From: Mycobacterium bourgelatii
GTDB taxonomy: Bacteria; Actinomycetota; Actinomycetes; Mycobacteriales; Mycobacteriaceae
Length of the DNA stretch: 64,000 bases
NCBI RefSeq assembly: GCF_010723575.1
Contig: NZ_BLKZ01000001.1
Coordinates: 1,054,001 to 1,118,000 of the forward strand
Direction of reading: 5' to 3'
Position numbers and translations under genes: made by a program. Of the stretch, positions 40,251 through 49,247 are shown in pieces. The stretch's first letter is position 1. Every line of letters starts with the position of its first letter. The notes beneath the pieces were generated by a model, which saw nothing but the letters and a program-made list of their open reading frames with translations, was not told where the DNA came from and made no database searches.

Positions 40251-41131
40251 AGCAATGCCTTTCGTGCGCCATCGAACAGAGACCGGTGTTCGTTGATGAA
40301 GTCTTCTACCGTGGCCAGCGGGCGTCCAATGATCGTCGGGGCCGCATCGGTTACCCCGGCCAGGAGCCCTTCTTGCTGGTCGATCGTCACCGCCTCGAAG
40401 TGCCGTAGCTTGGCCGTGTCGTCGGGAATCCCGAGTAGATCTAAAAACGTTGTGGCGGTGACACGTTCGTACGGAAGATCCTTGGCGAGCACGCGGGAGA
40501 CCTCAGCGGCGAGTTCCTGGTGGCTGTACTCGACCGGTCCGGTCAACGTGTAAGTGCGGCCGCCGTGTAGCTCGGGATCGGCCAGGATGGCCGCGGCGGC
40601 GAGTGCGATGTCTCGTGCGGCGATCGGGGCGAAGCGACTGTCGGCGTCATAGGGCATGACGTAGCGGCCGTATCGGATCAACCCGGCGATGTAGGTCAGC
40701 CATTCCATGAAGAACGTGACCCGCAACGTGGTTGTCGGCACTTCCGACCAGTCGAAGATCTGCTCGGCGAGCCAATGGTTTTGGGTCGCCTTGCTGTGGG
40801 CCTGTGGTCGCGACTGAATGTGCGACATGTTGACGATCAGCTCCAGGTTGTACTCCCTGGCTGCCTGGGCGAACATGACCGCGGCTTCGACGAGTCCCTC
40901 GCCGACCGGGAAATTGAAGTAGGCGCGCTGCACGCCGTCCAGGGCCGCGCGGACATCGCGAAGATTGAGCAGATCGCCGAACACGACTTCGGCGCCGCTA
41001 TCGCGAAGGCGCTGGGCGCGAGCGTCATCGCGGCGGACCATCGCCCTCACCTGGAGCCCGCGCTCGAGTAGGTACTCGACCATGGGGCGTCCGGTATCGC
41101 CGTTGGCGGTCGTCACCAGAATCCGTGTCAT
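40247..41131 (-). CDS. NmrA-like / atypical SDR NAD(P)-binding protein
   Basis: A 294-residue protein with a Rossmann start ILVTTANGDTGRPMVEYLLERG (key G-D-T-G-R-P), VVFGDLLNLRDVRAALDG, and VNMSHIQSRPQAHS in place of the usual YxxxK pair. That pattern fits NmrA/HSCARG-type sensors or atypical quinone/isoflavone reductases. It forms a two-gene unit with the DUF302 gene. Confidence 0.86.
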   Translation of the reverse strand: MTRILVTTANGDTGRPMVEYLLERGLQVRAMVRRDDARAQRLRDSGAEVVFGDLLNLRDVRAALDGVQRAYFNFPVGEGLVEAAVMFAQAAREYNLELIVNMSHIQSRPQAHSKATQNHWLAEQIFDWSEVPTTTLRVTFFMEWLTYIAGLIRYGRYVMPYDADSRFAPIAARDIALAAAAILADPELHGGRTYTLTGPVEYSHQELAAEVSRVLAKDLPYERVTATTFLDLLGIPDDTAKLRHFEAVTIDQQEGLLAGVTDAAPTIIGRPLATVEDFINEHRSLFDGARKALL

Positions 41132-41204
41132 GGCGGGCCTCTCCGTCCTGCGTCGGGCTGGGCCGAGGACTGGGCGCCGCGGGGGCGCCCAGTCTCGATC
41201 GTCG

Positions 41205-42380
41205 TCAGCCGAGGCGCTCGATGATGGTGGCGTTGGCCATGCCGCCGCCCTCGCACATGGTCTGCAGGCCGTACCGCCCGCCGCGCTGCTCGAGCGCGTT
41301 GACCAGTGTGGTCATGATGCGCGCGCCGCTCGCTCCCAACGGGTGCCCGATCGCGATGGCCCCGCCGTTGACGTTGGTCTTGGCGAGGTCTGCGCCCACA
41401 TCGTGTGCCCACGCCAGGACAACCGGGGCGAAGGCCTCGTTGACCTCGAACAGGTCGATGTCGGCCAGGGTGAGTCCGGCGCGGTGCAGCACCCTCTCGG
41501 TGGCCGGGATGACGCCGGTCAGCATGTACAGCGGGTCGGACCCGACCGCGGTAGCGGTGTGGATGCGGGCCAGCGGGCGCAGGCCGTGCTTCTTGGCGTA
41601 CTCGCTGCTGGTGATCATCACCGCGGCGCTGCCGTCGGACAGCGGCGACGAGTTGCCCGGCGTGATGTGCCAATTGATCTGGGGGAAGCGCGCCGCGGTC
41701 GCCTCGCTGTAGAACGCCGGCTTGAGATTGGCCAGCGTTTCGACCGTCGTGCCCGGCCGGATGATCTCGTCGGTGGTCAAGCCGGCGATCGGGATCAGCT
41801 CGTTGTCGAACAACCCTTCCTTGGTGGCCCGGGCCGCCTTCTCGTGGCTGGCCGCAGAGAACTCGTCGAGTTGGGCGCGCGAGAGACCCCACTTGGCGGC
41901 GATCAGTTCGGCGCTGATGCCCTGTGGCACCAGGCCTTCGGGGTAGCGCCGGGTCATGTCCTCACCGAACGGATTGCTGCCCGGCAGCACCGAGGTGCCC
42001 ATCGGGACCCGGCTCATCGACTCCACGCCGGCGGCGATCACGACGTCGTATGCGCCGGCGATCACGCCTTGTGCGGCGAAGCTGATGGCCTGCTGGCTGC
42101 TGCCGCACTGCCGGTCCACCGTGGTTCCCGGGACCGACTCCGGGAATCCGGCCCCCAGCAGCGCGTTTCGGGCGATGTTCACGGCCTGGTCGCCGACCTG
42201 GGTGACGGCGCCGGCGATGACGTCGTCGATCTGTACCGGGTCCACGCCGGTGCGGGCTACCACTTCGCGCAGGCTGTGGGCCAGCAAGTCGGCGGGTAGC
42301 ACGTCGTGCAGCGCGCCGTTGGCCTTGCCTTTGCCGATGGGGGTGCGGACAGCGCCGACAATCACGGCGTCACGGGACAT
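41205..42380 (-). CDS. Acetyl-CoA C-acyltransferase (thiolase)
   Basis: A 391-residue thiolase: nucleophilic Cys in DRQCGSSQQAISFAAQ, NEAFAPVVLAWA and GHPLGASGARI with the active-site His, plus a C-terminal CEGGGMANATI Cys. It carries out the last beta-oxidation step (thiolysis of 3-ketoacyl-CoA) or the reverse condensation. ATG 42380 is fixed by AGGAGGAG directly upstream; the frame above it is not protein-like. It is divergent from the HxlR regulator across a palindromic operator. Confidence 0.94.
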   Translation of the reverse strand: MSRDAVIVGAVRTPIGKGKANGALHDVLPADLLAHSLREVVARTGVDPVQIDDVIAGAVTQVGDQAVNIARNALLGAGFPESVPGTTVDRQCGSSQQAISFAAQGVIAGAYDVVIAAGVESMSRVPMGTSVLPGSNPFGEDMTRRYPEGLVPQGISAELIAAKWGLSRAQLDEFSAASHEKAARATKEGLFDNELIPIAGLTTDEIIRPGTTVETLANLKPAFYSEATAARFPQINWHITPGNSSPLSDGSAAVMITSSEYAKKHGLRPLARIHTATAVGSDPLYMLTGVIPATERVLHRAGLTLADIDLFEVNEAFAPVVLAWAHDVGADLAKTNVNGGAIAIGHPLGASGARIMTTLVNALEQRGGRYGLQTMCEGGGMANATIIERLG

Positions 42381-42418
42381 AACTCCTCCTTGAGTCGCGA
42401 GCTGAGTATTTAGCGCTA

Positions 42419-42440
42419 TACCCAGATAAACACCTGGGTA
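42419..42440. promoter_or_regulatory. Operator candidate TACCCAG-N8-CTGGGTA between thiolase and HxlR genes
   Basis: A perfect 7-bp inverted repeat separated by 8 bases, centred 45-50 bases from both starts. HxlR proteins bind such palindromes and commonly regulate a divergent neighbour, so thiolase control by this regulator is likely. Confidence 0.6.
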
Positions 42441-42473
42441 CACTTAAAACAACCCAGACCGGAGGTGATCTAC

Positions 42474-42944
42474 GTGACAATGCTGCAGGGGCGGCTCGCG
42501 GACCGGGAGGCCTGGTCGGCGGTGGGGGAGTGCGCGATCGAGAAGACGATGAGCGTCGTCGGCACCAAGTCCGCGATGCTCATCATGCGCGAGGCCTACT
42601 ACGGCACCACCCGGTTCGACGACTTCGCCCGCCGCGTGGGCATCACCAAGGCGGCGACCTCGGCACGGCTGGCGGAACTGGTCGACCTGGGCCTGCTGAC
42701 CCGCCGGCCCTATCAGGAACCGGGGCAGCGGAGTCGCGACGAGTATGTGCTCACCGAGGCCGGCATCGATTTCATGCCGGTGGTCTGGGCGATGTTTCAG
42801 TGGGGGCAGCGTCACCTGCCGGGCCGCCATCGGCTGCGGCTCACCCATCTGGGTTGCGGCGCCGATGCCGAAGTCCGAATGTGCTGCAGCGAAGGGCATC
42901 TGGTTCCGCCAGAAGAACTCGGTATGAGGCTCGTCAAGTCCTGA
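42474..42944 (+). CDS. HxlR-family transcriptional regulator
   Basis: A 156-residue winged-helix protein: CAIEKTMSVVGTKSAMLIMREA (key K-S-A-M-L-I-M-R-E), TRFDDFARRVGITKAATSARL, GLLTRRPYQEPGQRSRDEYVLT. The usual W of the HxlR start is altered and a CCSEGH Cys pair is at the C-terminus, which might respond to redox or metal (inference). GTG 42474 is selected because GGAGG at 42461-42465 is eight bases before it, whereas GTG 42465 overlaps that site. Confidence 0.88.
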   Translation: MTMLQGRLADREAWSAVGECAIEKTMSVVGTKSAMLIMREAYYGTTRFDDFARRVGITKAATSARLAELVDLGLLTRRPYQEPGQRSRDEYVLTEAGIDFMPVVWAMFQWGQRHLPGRHRLRLTHLGCGADAEVRMCCSEGHLVPPEELGMRLVKS

Positions 42945-42964
42945 CGATCTGCCGCGAGCGCGCC

Positions 42965-42991
42965 CAAAATGCCGGCTTTGGCGGCCTTTTG
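42965..42991. terminator. Hairpin terminator between convergent HxlR and rsgA genes
   Basis: CAAAATGCCG (42965-42974) pairs with CGGCCTTTTG (42982-42991) with one mismatch and a 7-base loop. The T-run on one strand and A-run on the other make it a candidate bidirectional intrinsic terminator. Confidence 0.5.
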
Positions 42992-43025
42992 CCGTACAAC
43001 TGAGCGCCCTCGCCGGGGCCGGCGG

Positions 43026-44006
43026 TCAAGCTTCTCTGAGCGTCGACAACAACCGGCGTGCTGCCGCGACACGGCGCTGCGCGGTGCCGGTAAGCGTGTC
43101 CAGCGCACACTCGGGGTCGGCCGGCGGACCCATGTGCCCGCAGCCCCGTGGGCAATCCTCGACCGCCTCGGCCAGGTCGGAGAACGCCATCAGCACGTCG
43201 TCGGGCGCGATGTGCGCCAAACCGAACGAACGGATGCCCGGCGTGTCGATCACCCAGCCGCCACCTTCAAGGGGCAGAGCGACCGACTGGGTGGACGTAT
43301 GCCGCCCCCGGCCGATCTCGGTGACCTCGCCCACCGCGCGATCGGCTTCGGGGACAAGGCGATTCACCAGAGTCGACTTGCCGACTCCGGAATGGCCGAG
43401 CAGCACGGTGATCTTGTTGTGCAGCAGATCTGCCACCGAGAGCAGCGGATCTTCGACGCCGGCCGTGACCACGGTCAGGTCCAGATCGACAAATTGCTTG
43501 GCGAACGGCTCGGGCGGGGCGAGGTCGGTCTTGGTCAGACACAAGATCGGGACCAGCCCGCCCGCGTAGGCGGCTATCAGCGCGCGGTCCACCAATCCGG
43601 TTCGTGGTGGCGGATCCGCCAGCGCCACCACGATCAGTAGTTGATCGGCGTTGGCGACGACCACGCGTTCGGTGGGATCGGTGTCATCGGCGGTGCGCCG
43701 CAACACCGTTCGCCGTTCGCCGCGCCGCACGATGCGGGCCAGGGTGTCCGGACGCCCGGACAGGTCGCCGACGATGTCGACCTCGTCGCCGACGACAATC
43801 GGGGTTCGGCCGAGTTCGCGCGCCCGCATCGCAGTGACCCGGCGGTCGGGCTGGCCACCGAGCACGCAACCCCACCGGCCACGGTCAACGCTCACCACCA
43901 TGGCCTTTACGGCATCGGCATGTCGCGGACGAGTCTTGGTCCGGGGTCGTGAACCTCGCCCGGAGCGGACCTTGACGTCGGACTCGTCGTAGTCGCCGGG
44001 CCTCAA
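43026..44006 (-). CDS. rsgA: Ribosome small subunit-dependent GTPase RsgA
   Basis: A 326-residue circularly permuted GTPase that checks maturation of the 30S subunit. An OB-fold (MVVSVDRGRWGCVL) precedes G4 LTKTD, G1 GHSGVGKSTLVN and G3 IDTPGIRSFG, and a zinc-binding C-terminus CPRGCGHMGPPADPEC. The TTG at 44006 overlaps the aroA stop (TTGA), and gives the LRPGDYDESDVKV start matching Rv3228. Confidence 0.94.
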   Translation of the reverse strand: MRPGDYDESDVKVRSGRGSRPRTKTRPRHADAVKAMVVSVDRGRWGCVLGGQPDRRVTAMRARELGRTPIVVGDEVDIVGDLSGRPDTLARIVRRGERRTVLRRTADDTDPTERVVVANADQLLIVVALADPPPRTGLVDRALIAAYAGGLVPILCLTKTDLAPPEPFAKQFVDLDLTVVTAGVEDPLLSVADLLHNKITVLLGHSGVGKSTLVNRLVPEADRAVGEVTEIGRGRHTSTQSVALPLEGGGWVIDTPGIRSFGLAHIAPDDVLMAFSDLAEAVEDCPRGCGHMGPPADPECALDTLTGTAQRRVAAARRLLSTLREA

Positions 44007-45295
44007 GTGTCGCAGCCTCGCACCATGTCGGCCCACAGCTGCGGGAACTCGGGCAGGGTCTTGGTGGTGGCACCGATGTCGTCGACTTCGACACCGGGCA
44101 CCCGCAGCCCGACGATCGCGCCGGCCATCGCCATCCGATGATCTGCGTAAGCTCGCCAGGTTCCGGGCCGCAGCGGCGTCGCGGTGATCACCAGTCCGTC
44201 GGGCGTTTCCTCGCAATTGCCGCCCAGGCGGTTGATTTCGGTGCTCAGTGCGGCCAGTCGGTCCGTTTCGTGGCCGCGTAGGTGCGCGATGCCGGTGAGG
44301 CGCGACACCGATCCGACAGTGGCCAATGCCGCTAATGCCGCCACCGACGGCGTCAACTCACCGACGTCGCGCAAGTCGACATCGAAGCCGCCATAGCCCC
44401 CGCGGCTCTGCACCTCTAACAACGAATCAGACTGCGTTACCACCGCTTTAAGAGTTTGCAAGACGTTCAGGATGTGATCGGCCGGCTGCACGCTGACCTT
44501 AGGCCATCCGGTGATGCGGACGGTGCCGCCGGTGACGACGGCCGCGGCCAGGAATGCCACCGCATTGGTCAGGTCCGGTTCGACCTGCCAGTGGCGCGCC
44601 TGTACCACGCCCGGCCGCACCCGCCAGCGGTTGGGCACCGAGTCGTCGACATCGACACCGGCCTGGCGCAGCATGGTCACCGTCATCGCAATGTGAGGTG
44701 CCGACGGCAGCGACGAACCGGTGTGCTCGACGGTCAGGCCGTCGGTAAACGACGCTGCCGACAGCAGCAGCCCCGACACGAATTGCGACGACGCCGACGC
44801 ATCGATCGCCACGGTGCCGCCCGCGACCGATCCGCTCCCTTCCACCCGGAACGGAAGACGGGTCCCGTCGACCGGGACGCCGAGACCGCGTAGCGCATCC
44901 AACAGAGGCGCGATGGGTCGGGCCCGGGCTTGCTCGTCACCGTCGAACGTGACCGGAACGGCGCTCAGCGCCGCCAGCGGTGGAACAAACCGCAACACCG
45001 TGCCCGCCAGCCCGCAGTCCACTCGGGCGTCGGGTTGGGGTTCGATCCCGCCGCTGACCTCGAGTTCGGTGCCGTCGCCGTCGACACGCAGGCCCAGTGT
45101 CTTCAGCGCGCCGATCATCAGGTCGGTATCACGGCTGCGCAGCGCGCCGGAGATGGTCGAGCCGCCCGAACCCTGCGCGGCGGCCAGCGCCGCCAGGATC
45201 AGTGTCCGGTTGGTCTGCGATTTCGAGCCAGGCACGGTGACGGTTGCATGCACCGGGGACCGTACGGCTGGGGCCGGCCAGGACGCGATGCTCAC
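44003..45295 (-). CDS. aroA: 3-phosphoshikimate 1-carboxyvinyltransferase (EPSP synthase)
   Basis: A 430-residue enzyme of the shikimate pathway that adds phosphoenolpyruvate to shikimate-3-phosphate. VTVPGSKSQTNRTLILAALA at the N-terminus, CGLAGTVLRFVPPLAAL, ASSQFVSGLLL and AYADHRMAMAG are family marks. The GTG start lies in a 54-base gap divergent from the SRAP gene. It is coupled to rsgA. Confidence 0.96.
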   Translation of the reverse strand: MSIASWPAPAVRSPVHATVTVPGSKSQTNRTLILAALAAAQGSGGSTISGALRSRDTDLMIGALKTLGLRVDGDGTELEVSGGIEPQPDARVDCGLAGTVLRFVPPLAALSAVPVTFDGDEQARARPIAPLLDALRGLGVPVDGTRLPFRVEGSGSVAGGTVAIDASASSQFVSGLLLSAASFTDGLTVEHTGSSLPSAPHIAMTVTMLRQAGVDVDDSVPNRWRVRPGVVQARHWQVEPDLTNAVAFLAAAVVTGGTVRITGWPKVSVQPADHILNVLQTLKAVVTQSDSLLEVQSRGGYGGFDVDLRDVGELTPSVAALAALATVGSVSRLTGIAHLRGHETDRLAALSTEINRLGGNCEETPDGLVITATPLRPGTWRAYADHRMAMAGAIVGLRVPGVEVDDIGATTKTLPEFPQLWADMVRGCDT

Positions 45296-45349
45296 CGCTT
45301 CATCCTGCCGTGTCGGCAGGCGTCATGGGTATTGGGCACCATGGGAACC

Positions 45350-46114
45350 ATGTGCGGAAGATTCGCGGTCACCACCGACCCAGCGCAACTGGCCGAGAAG
45401 ATCAAGGCAATCGACGAGGCGACCGGCGCCTCGGCCGATGCGGCGGCACCGAAGTTCAACGTCGCGCCCACCAACGACATCGCCGTCGTCGTGACACGTC
45501 ACAACGAGCCCGACGACGATGCCACGAGACGACTGCGGGTCATGCGCTGGGGACTACTGCCCCCCTGGGTCAAGGCCGGTCCCGACGGGGCGCCCGACAC
45601 CAAAGGCCCGTTGCTGATCAACGCCCGGGCGGACAAGGTCGCCACTTCGCCGGCGTTTCGCAGCTCGGCGAAGAGCAAGCGCTGCCTGGTGCCGATGGAC
45701 GGCTGGTACGAGTGGCGGGGCAGCTTGGAGGCCCCGAAGGGGAAGAAGGGGCCCAAGACGCCGTTTTTCATGCACCGCGAGGACGGTGGATTGGTGTGCA
45801 TGGCCGGGCTGTGGTCGGTGTGGAAGCCGGCCAAGGATGCCCCGCCGCTGCTGAGCTGCACGATTATCACCACCGACGCGGTGGGCGAGCTGGCCCAGGT
45901 GCACGACCGGATGCCGCTGCTGCTGCCCGAAGAGGATTGGGACGCGTGGCTGAACCCCGATGCGCCCCTGGATCCCGAGTTGCTGGCGCGACCGCCCGAC
46001 GTCGACGGCATCGAAATGCGCCAGGTCTCGACGCTGGTCAACAACGTCCGCAACAACGGACCCGAGCTGCTTGAGCCCGCCGAGCCGGAGCCCGAGCAGA
46101 TCACCTTGCTCTGA
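45350..46114 (+). CDS. SRAP/HMCES-family abasic-site processing protein (YedK-like)
   Basis: A 254-residue SRAP protein that forms a DNA-protein crosslink with abasic sites in single-stranded DNA. The nucleophile is Cys2, exposed after Met removal, so the start must be ATG 45350 (MCGRFAVTTD) and not the ATG nine bases upstream. Other conserved parts: FNVAPTNDIAVV, RWGLLPPWVK, NARADKVATSPAFR, GWYEWRG and the active-site His in VHDRMPLLL. Confidence 0.93.
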   Translation: MCGRFAVTTDPAQLAEKIKAIDEATGASADAAAPKFNVAPTNDIAVVVTRHNEPDDDATRRLRVMRWGLLPPWVKAGPDGAPDTKGPLLINARADKVATSPAFRSSAKSKRCLVPMDGWYEWRGSLEAPKGKKGPKTPFFMHREDGGLVCMAGLWSVWKPAKDAPPLLSCTIITTDAVGELAQVHDRMPLLLPEEDWDAWLNPDAPLDPELLARPPDVDGIEMRQVSTLVNNVRNNGPELLEPAEPEPEQITLL

Positions 46115-46157
46115 GCGACGCGTCTGGAGCTGCCACAAGGATCATGGCGAGTCTGCG

Positions 46158-46658
46158 CTACTGGTTATCCCAACAGGCGACTTTCCCTTCCGCGGTGACC
46201 GGGGTTTGTCCGCTGTCGGAGGCACCCCACAGCTTCAGTCGGTAGTTGCCCGCGTAGCTCAATTCCTCGTTTGAGGTGCCGTTGGTCTGGATGACGAGCT
46301 GGACCGAGGCGAACGGGTCGTCGCCTTGCGTTTCGCGGTAGATCAGCAGCTTGAGATCGTTGTCCTGCCACCACTGCTGCAGCAGATCCGAGCTGTCTAG
46401 CGCGAACTGCTGCAACGACTTCGGCGTGCGCGGAAGTTTGGACTGGAACTCGCCGCCGACCGCATGAATCTTGGGAATTGAATGCGAATACACCCCGTTG
46501 AAGTCCAGCTTCAGGTTGTCGTCGTCGATGCTGCAGGCCAAGCCGCCCGTCGCGTGAGCGGTGCCCGGTGCGGGTCCGAACCCCAGCACGAACACGCAGG
46601 CAAACGCCGAAGCCACATGCGCGCACTTGCGTGTCATCTTGGCTGTGGCGCCTTGCAT
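46158..46658 (-). CDS. Small secreted protein of unknown function
   Basis: A 166-residue protein with a signal peptide (MTRKCAHVASAFACVFVLGF, cleavage probably after AHA). The mature domain has two Cys residues (LACSIDD and VACWDNQ) likely to form a disulfide. No known motif is recognised. GGAGAG precedes the ATG. It is divergent from the dehydrogenase gene at 46737 and convergent with the SRAP gene. Confidence 0.8.
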   Translation of the reverse strand: MQGATAKMTRKCAHVASAFACVFVLGFGPAPGTAHATGGLACSIDDDNLKLDFNGVYSHSIPKIHAVGGEFQSKLPRTPKSLQQFALDSSDLLQQWWQDNDLKLLIYRETQGDDPFASVQLVIQTNGTSNEELSYAGNYRLKLWGASDSGQTPVTAEGKVACWDNQ

Positions 46659-46736
46659 GCGGCTCTCCTTTTCGGCTTGGTCGTATCATCGTCGTCCCTT
46701 TGGTCCGGATCGAACAGTGCGACTTAGCATGCGTAG

Positions 46737-47609
46737 GTGACGTCGTACACCTATACCTTCGAGGACATCCGGGACCGTCCGGTCGCGGTGATCGGCGCCG
46801 GAACGCTGGGCCGTCGCATCGCCTTGATGTTCGCCAGTCGCGGCGGCGCCGTGCGAATCTATGCGCGCCGTCCGGAACAGCGAGCCGAAGCGATCCAGTA
46901 CGTGACGGATACTCTGCCAACGGTGCTGCAGGACCGAGGATTTGGCGAGGTTGGTACCGTGACGGGGACTGGCTCGCTCGAAGCGGCACTAGACGGCGCG
47001 TGGCTGGCCGTCGAGTCCGTCTCCGAGAAACTTGAGGTCAAGATTCCGTTGTGGGGCGAAATCGACCGGGCCGCACCGCCGGACACCATTTTCGCGACGA
47101 ACTCGTCGTCATTCCCCTCCCGGTTGATGACCGAAAACATCCGTGACAAAACACGTTTGTGCAACACGCACTTCTACATGCCGCCGCAAATCAACGCCCT
47201 GGACCTGATGTCGGACGGCCAGACTGACCGCGGCTTGCTCGACACCCTGTTGACTGTGTTGCCCGAATTCGGCGTCCACCCCTTCGAAGCCCGCAAAGAA
47301 TGCACCGGCTTCATCTTCAACCGGATCTGGGCTGCGATAAAACGTGAATCACTGGCCGTGGTTGCCGAGGGGGTGGCTCGCCCCGAAGACGTCGACGGCA
47401 TGTTCAAAGTCAACTGGGGAGTGCCGGCTGGCCCGTTCCAAATGATGGATATGGTCGGGTTGGACGTGGTGCTCGACATCGAAAACCACTACGCCCAGGA
47501 GTTTCCGCACCTTCCCAAGAGCGTGCGGGACTTGCTGCAGTCCTACGTGGACGCAGGCAAACTCGGCATCAAGACCGGCGAGGGCTTCTACACCTATGCG
47601 CGGTCCTGA
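46737..47609 (+). CDS. 3-hydroxyacyl-CoA dehydrogenase family protein
   Basis: A 290-residue NAD-dependent dehydrogenase: Rossmann motif VAVIGAGTLGRRIALMFASRG, AVESVSEKLEVKIPLWGEID, ATNSSSFPSRLM and the C-terminal domain with FIFNRIWAAIKRESL and WGVPAGPFQMMDMVGLD. The usual catalytic His/Glu pair maps to THFYMPP and the following E in the second domain. Substrate is unknown. GTG start. Confidence 0.9.
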   Translation: MTSYTYTFEDIRDRPVAVIGAGTLGRRIALMFASRGGAVRIYARRPEQRAEAIQYVTDTLPTVLQDRGFGEVGTVTGTGSLEAALDGAWLAVESVSEKLEVKIPLWGEIDRAAPPDTIFATNSSSFPSRLMTENIRDKTRLCNTHFYMPPQINALDLMSDGQTDRGLLDTLLTVLPEFGVHPFEARKECTGFIFNRIWAAIKRESLAVVAEGVARPEDVDGMFKVNWGVPAGPFQMMDMVGLDVVLDIENHYAQEFPHLPKSVRDLLQSYVDAGKLGIKTGEGFYTYARS

Positions 47610-47618
47610 GCCGCGGTA

Positions 47619-47864
47619 TCAGTTGTTGCTGAGGACCAGGCGCCAGTTGCCGAACGTCTGGTGATCCGGGATGCACCAGAAGTTGTTCCAGTTGAACGGC
47701 GGTGTCGCGGCCTGAACGGCCGGACCGGCATCCAGACAAGCCTGTCGGCTCGGGTAGCTGCCCTCAGTCTGAAACGTGTCGGCGTGACTGACGGCCACAC
47801 CGGTCATCAACCCCGCAGATGCGAGCACGCCCGCGGCGGCAACTGTGAAGGTCAATCGCTTCAT
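47619..47864 (-). CDS. Small secreted Cys-pair protein
   Basis: An 81-residue protein with a clear signal peptide (MKRLTFTVAAAGVLASAGLM, cleavage near SHA-D). The mature ~50 residues contain two Cys (QACLDAG and FWCIPDH) and several aromatics, a pattern common among small mycobacterial exported proteins. It has no assigned function. It converges with the dehydrogenase gene nine bases away. Confidence 0.82.
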   Translation of the reverse strand: MKRLTFTVAAAGVLASAGLMTGVAVSHADTFQTEGSYPSRQACLDAGPAVQAATPPFNWNNFWCIPDHQTFGNWRLVLSNN

Positions 47865-48094
47865 ATCTATCCAATCTCCATGCGGTGATCCGCCTCGGCG
47901 GACAGCCTTAAGCTAACTCCCGACGGGCGACTACATTGGCGTTTTCGCGCGATAGCTACGCTTTGTTACAGCGGAGGTGGCTAGACGTACGCCCATGCAT
48001 TGCGGCAGCCTTGCGCCCGACTACCGGCTGGTCCGATAACTTCGGGAACCAGGCACTGGCTCACCGCGCGGATCGACGAATTGAGGACGACCGA

Positions 48095-48841
48095 ATGAAC
48101 ACCGTCAGCTTCGATTTCACCGGTAGCAACGTTCTGGTGACGGGCGGAACCAGGGGTATCGGCCATGCCATCGCCACCGGCTTCGCCAAGGCCGGCGCTG
48201 ACGTGATCGTCACCGGAACCCGTTCCAGCGCCGAGGATTACGACGACGACCTGCACGCATTCGGCTACCGACAGTGCCGGATTCAGGAGCCCGAATCGGT
48301 CGATGCGTTGGCCGCTTCCCTCGGCGAGCTGGACATCCTGATCAACAACGCCGGCGGACTTTATCCCGCCGGCGACGAGTACAAACCCGACGGTTACGCC
48401 GCGTCGGTGCAACAGAACTTGCTCGGTCCCATGAGACTGACCATGCGGTGCCATGAGCGGCTCAAGTCCAGCGAGGTCCCCGGCGGCGCGTCGGTGGTCA
48501 ATATCGTCTCGATGTCCGCCTTTCGTTCCGCGGTCTTCGTCCCTGGCTACGCCTCGTCGAAATCGGGCCTGCTCGCACTGACGATGAATCTGGCCCGTCG
48601 ATGGGCCGATGACGGCATCCGGGTCAACGCGATAGCGCCCGGAATGATCGACACCCGAATGACGGCTCCGGCATTGAACATCAAGCAGATCATGGACGTC
48701 GAAATCGGCTTCCACACACCGCTGAAAAGGCCGGGAACCCCCCAGGACTGCGTCGGAACGGTTCTGTTCTTGTGTACTGACGCCGCGTCCTACATCACCG
48801 GCACCACCGTCGCCGTCGACGGCGGGTATCTGACGGTCTGA
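48095..48841 (+). CDS. Short-chain dehydrogenase/reductase
   Basis: A 248-residue classical SDR: TGGTRGIGHAIA cofactor motif, INNAGG, catalytic Ser in VSMSAFRS and the Tyr-x3-Lys pair in YASSKSG, PGMIDTRM. ATG 48095 follows GAGGA; the 159 bases upstream in frame are not protein-like. Substrate is unknown. Confidence 0.92.
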   Translation: MNTVSFDFTGSNVLVTGGTRGIGHAIATGFAKAGADVIVTGTRSSAEDYDDDLHAFGYRQCRIQEPESVDALAASLGELDILINNAGGLYPAGDEYKPDGYAASVQQNLLGPMRLTMRCHERLKSSEVPGGASVVNIVSMSAFRSAVFVPGYASSKSGLLALTMNLARRWADDGIRVNAIAPGMIDTRMTAPALNIKQIMDVEIGFHTPLKRPGTPQDCVGTVLFLCTDAASYITGTTVAVDGGYLTV

Positions 48842-48913
48842 TCGCGAGCGGTCGCAAATCCCCGCAATAGGTTGCGTACAGGGGATCCTGCGTCAGCACT
48901 GCGGCAGTCGGTT

Positions 48914-49033
48914 CTACTGAAGTGATCCGGTCTTGGGCTCAGTGATCTTGTGTACCAAGGTGATTAGCGCCGGGAGGATGATGGGGAACATGATCAGCAC
49001 GATCATTCCGACAATGGTCAAGTAGGGCGTCAT
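48914..49033 (-). CDS. 39-residue single-pass membrane peptide
   Basis: A 40-codon frame (ATG at 49033, TAG at 48914) encodes MTPYLTIVGMIVLIMFPIIL followed by PALITLVHKITEPKTGSLQ: one transmembrane helix and a short basic/polar C-terminus. Composition (Ile/Leu/Met/Val with flanking Pro) is strongly protein-like. The Shine-Dalgarno (AGTGAGTGA) is weak. It lies in an otherwise gene-free gap (48842-49247); the rest of that gap shows nothing else. It is typical of small membrane regulators missed by gene finders, but unproven. Confidence 0.6.
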   Translation of the reverse strand: MTPYLTIVGMIVLIMFPIILPALITLVHKITEPKTGSLQ

Positions 49034-49247
49034 AATTCACTCACTTCTATAGCGGCGGTGGGATATTGGTGGCGCGACCTTGCGCTTGCGATGAAACGTA
49101 CTAATGAGCCCATGGTTTGCGGATGTGACGAGACGACCAAATCCGGCGGCGCTCTGGTGTTCCGGGAACAAACGCCAGCGTTGGCGTTGCCCGCCGCACC
49201 GACAAGATGGATGCGTGCGGCCTTCATGCGGCGCAGAATGTTCAGCC

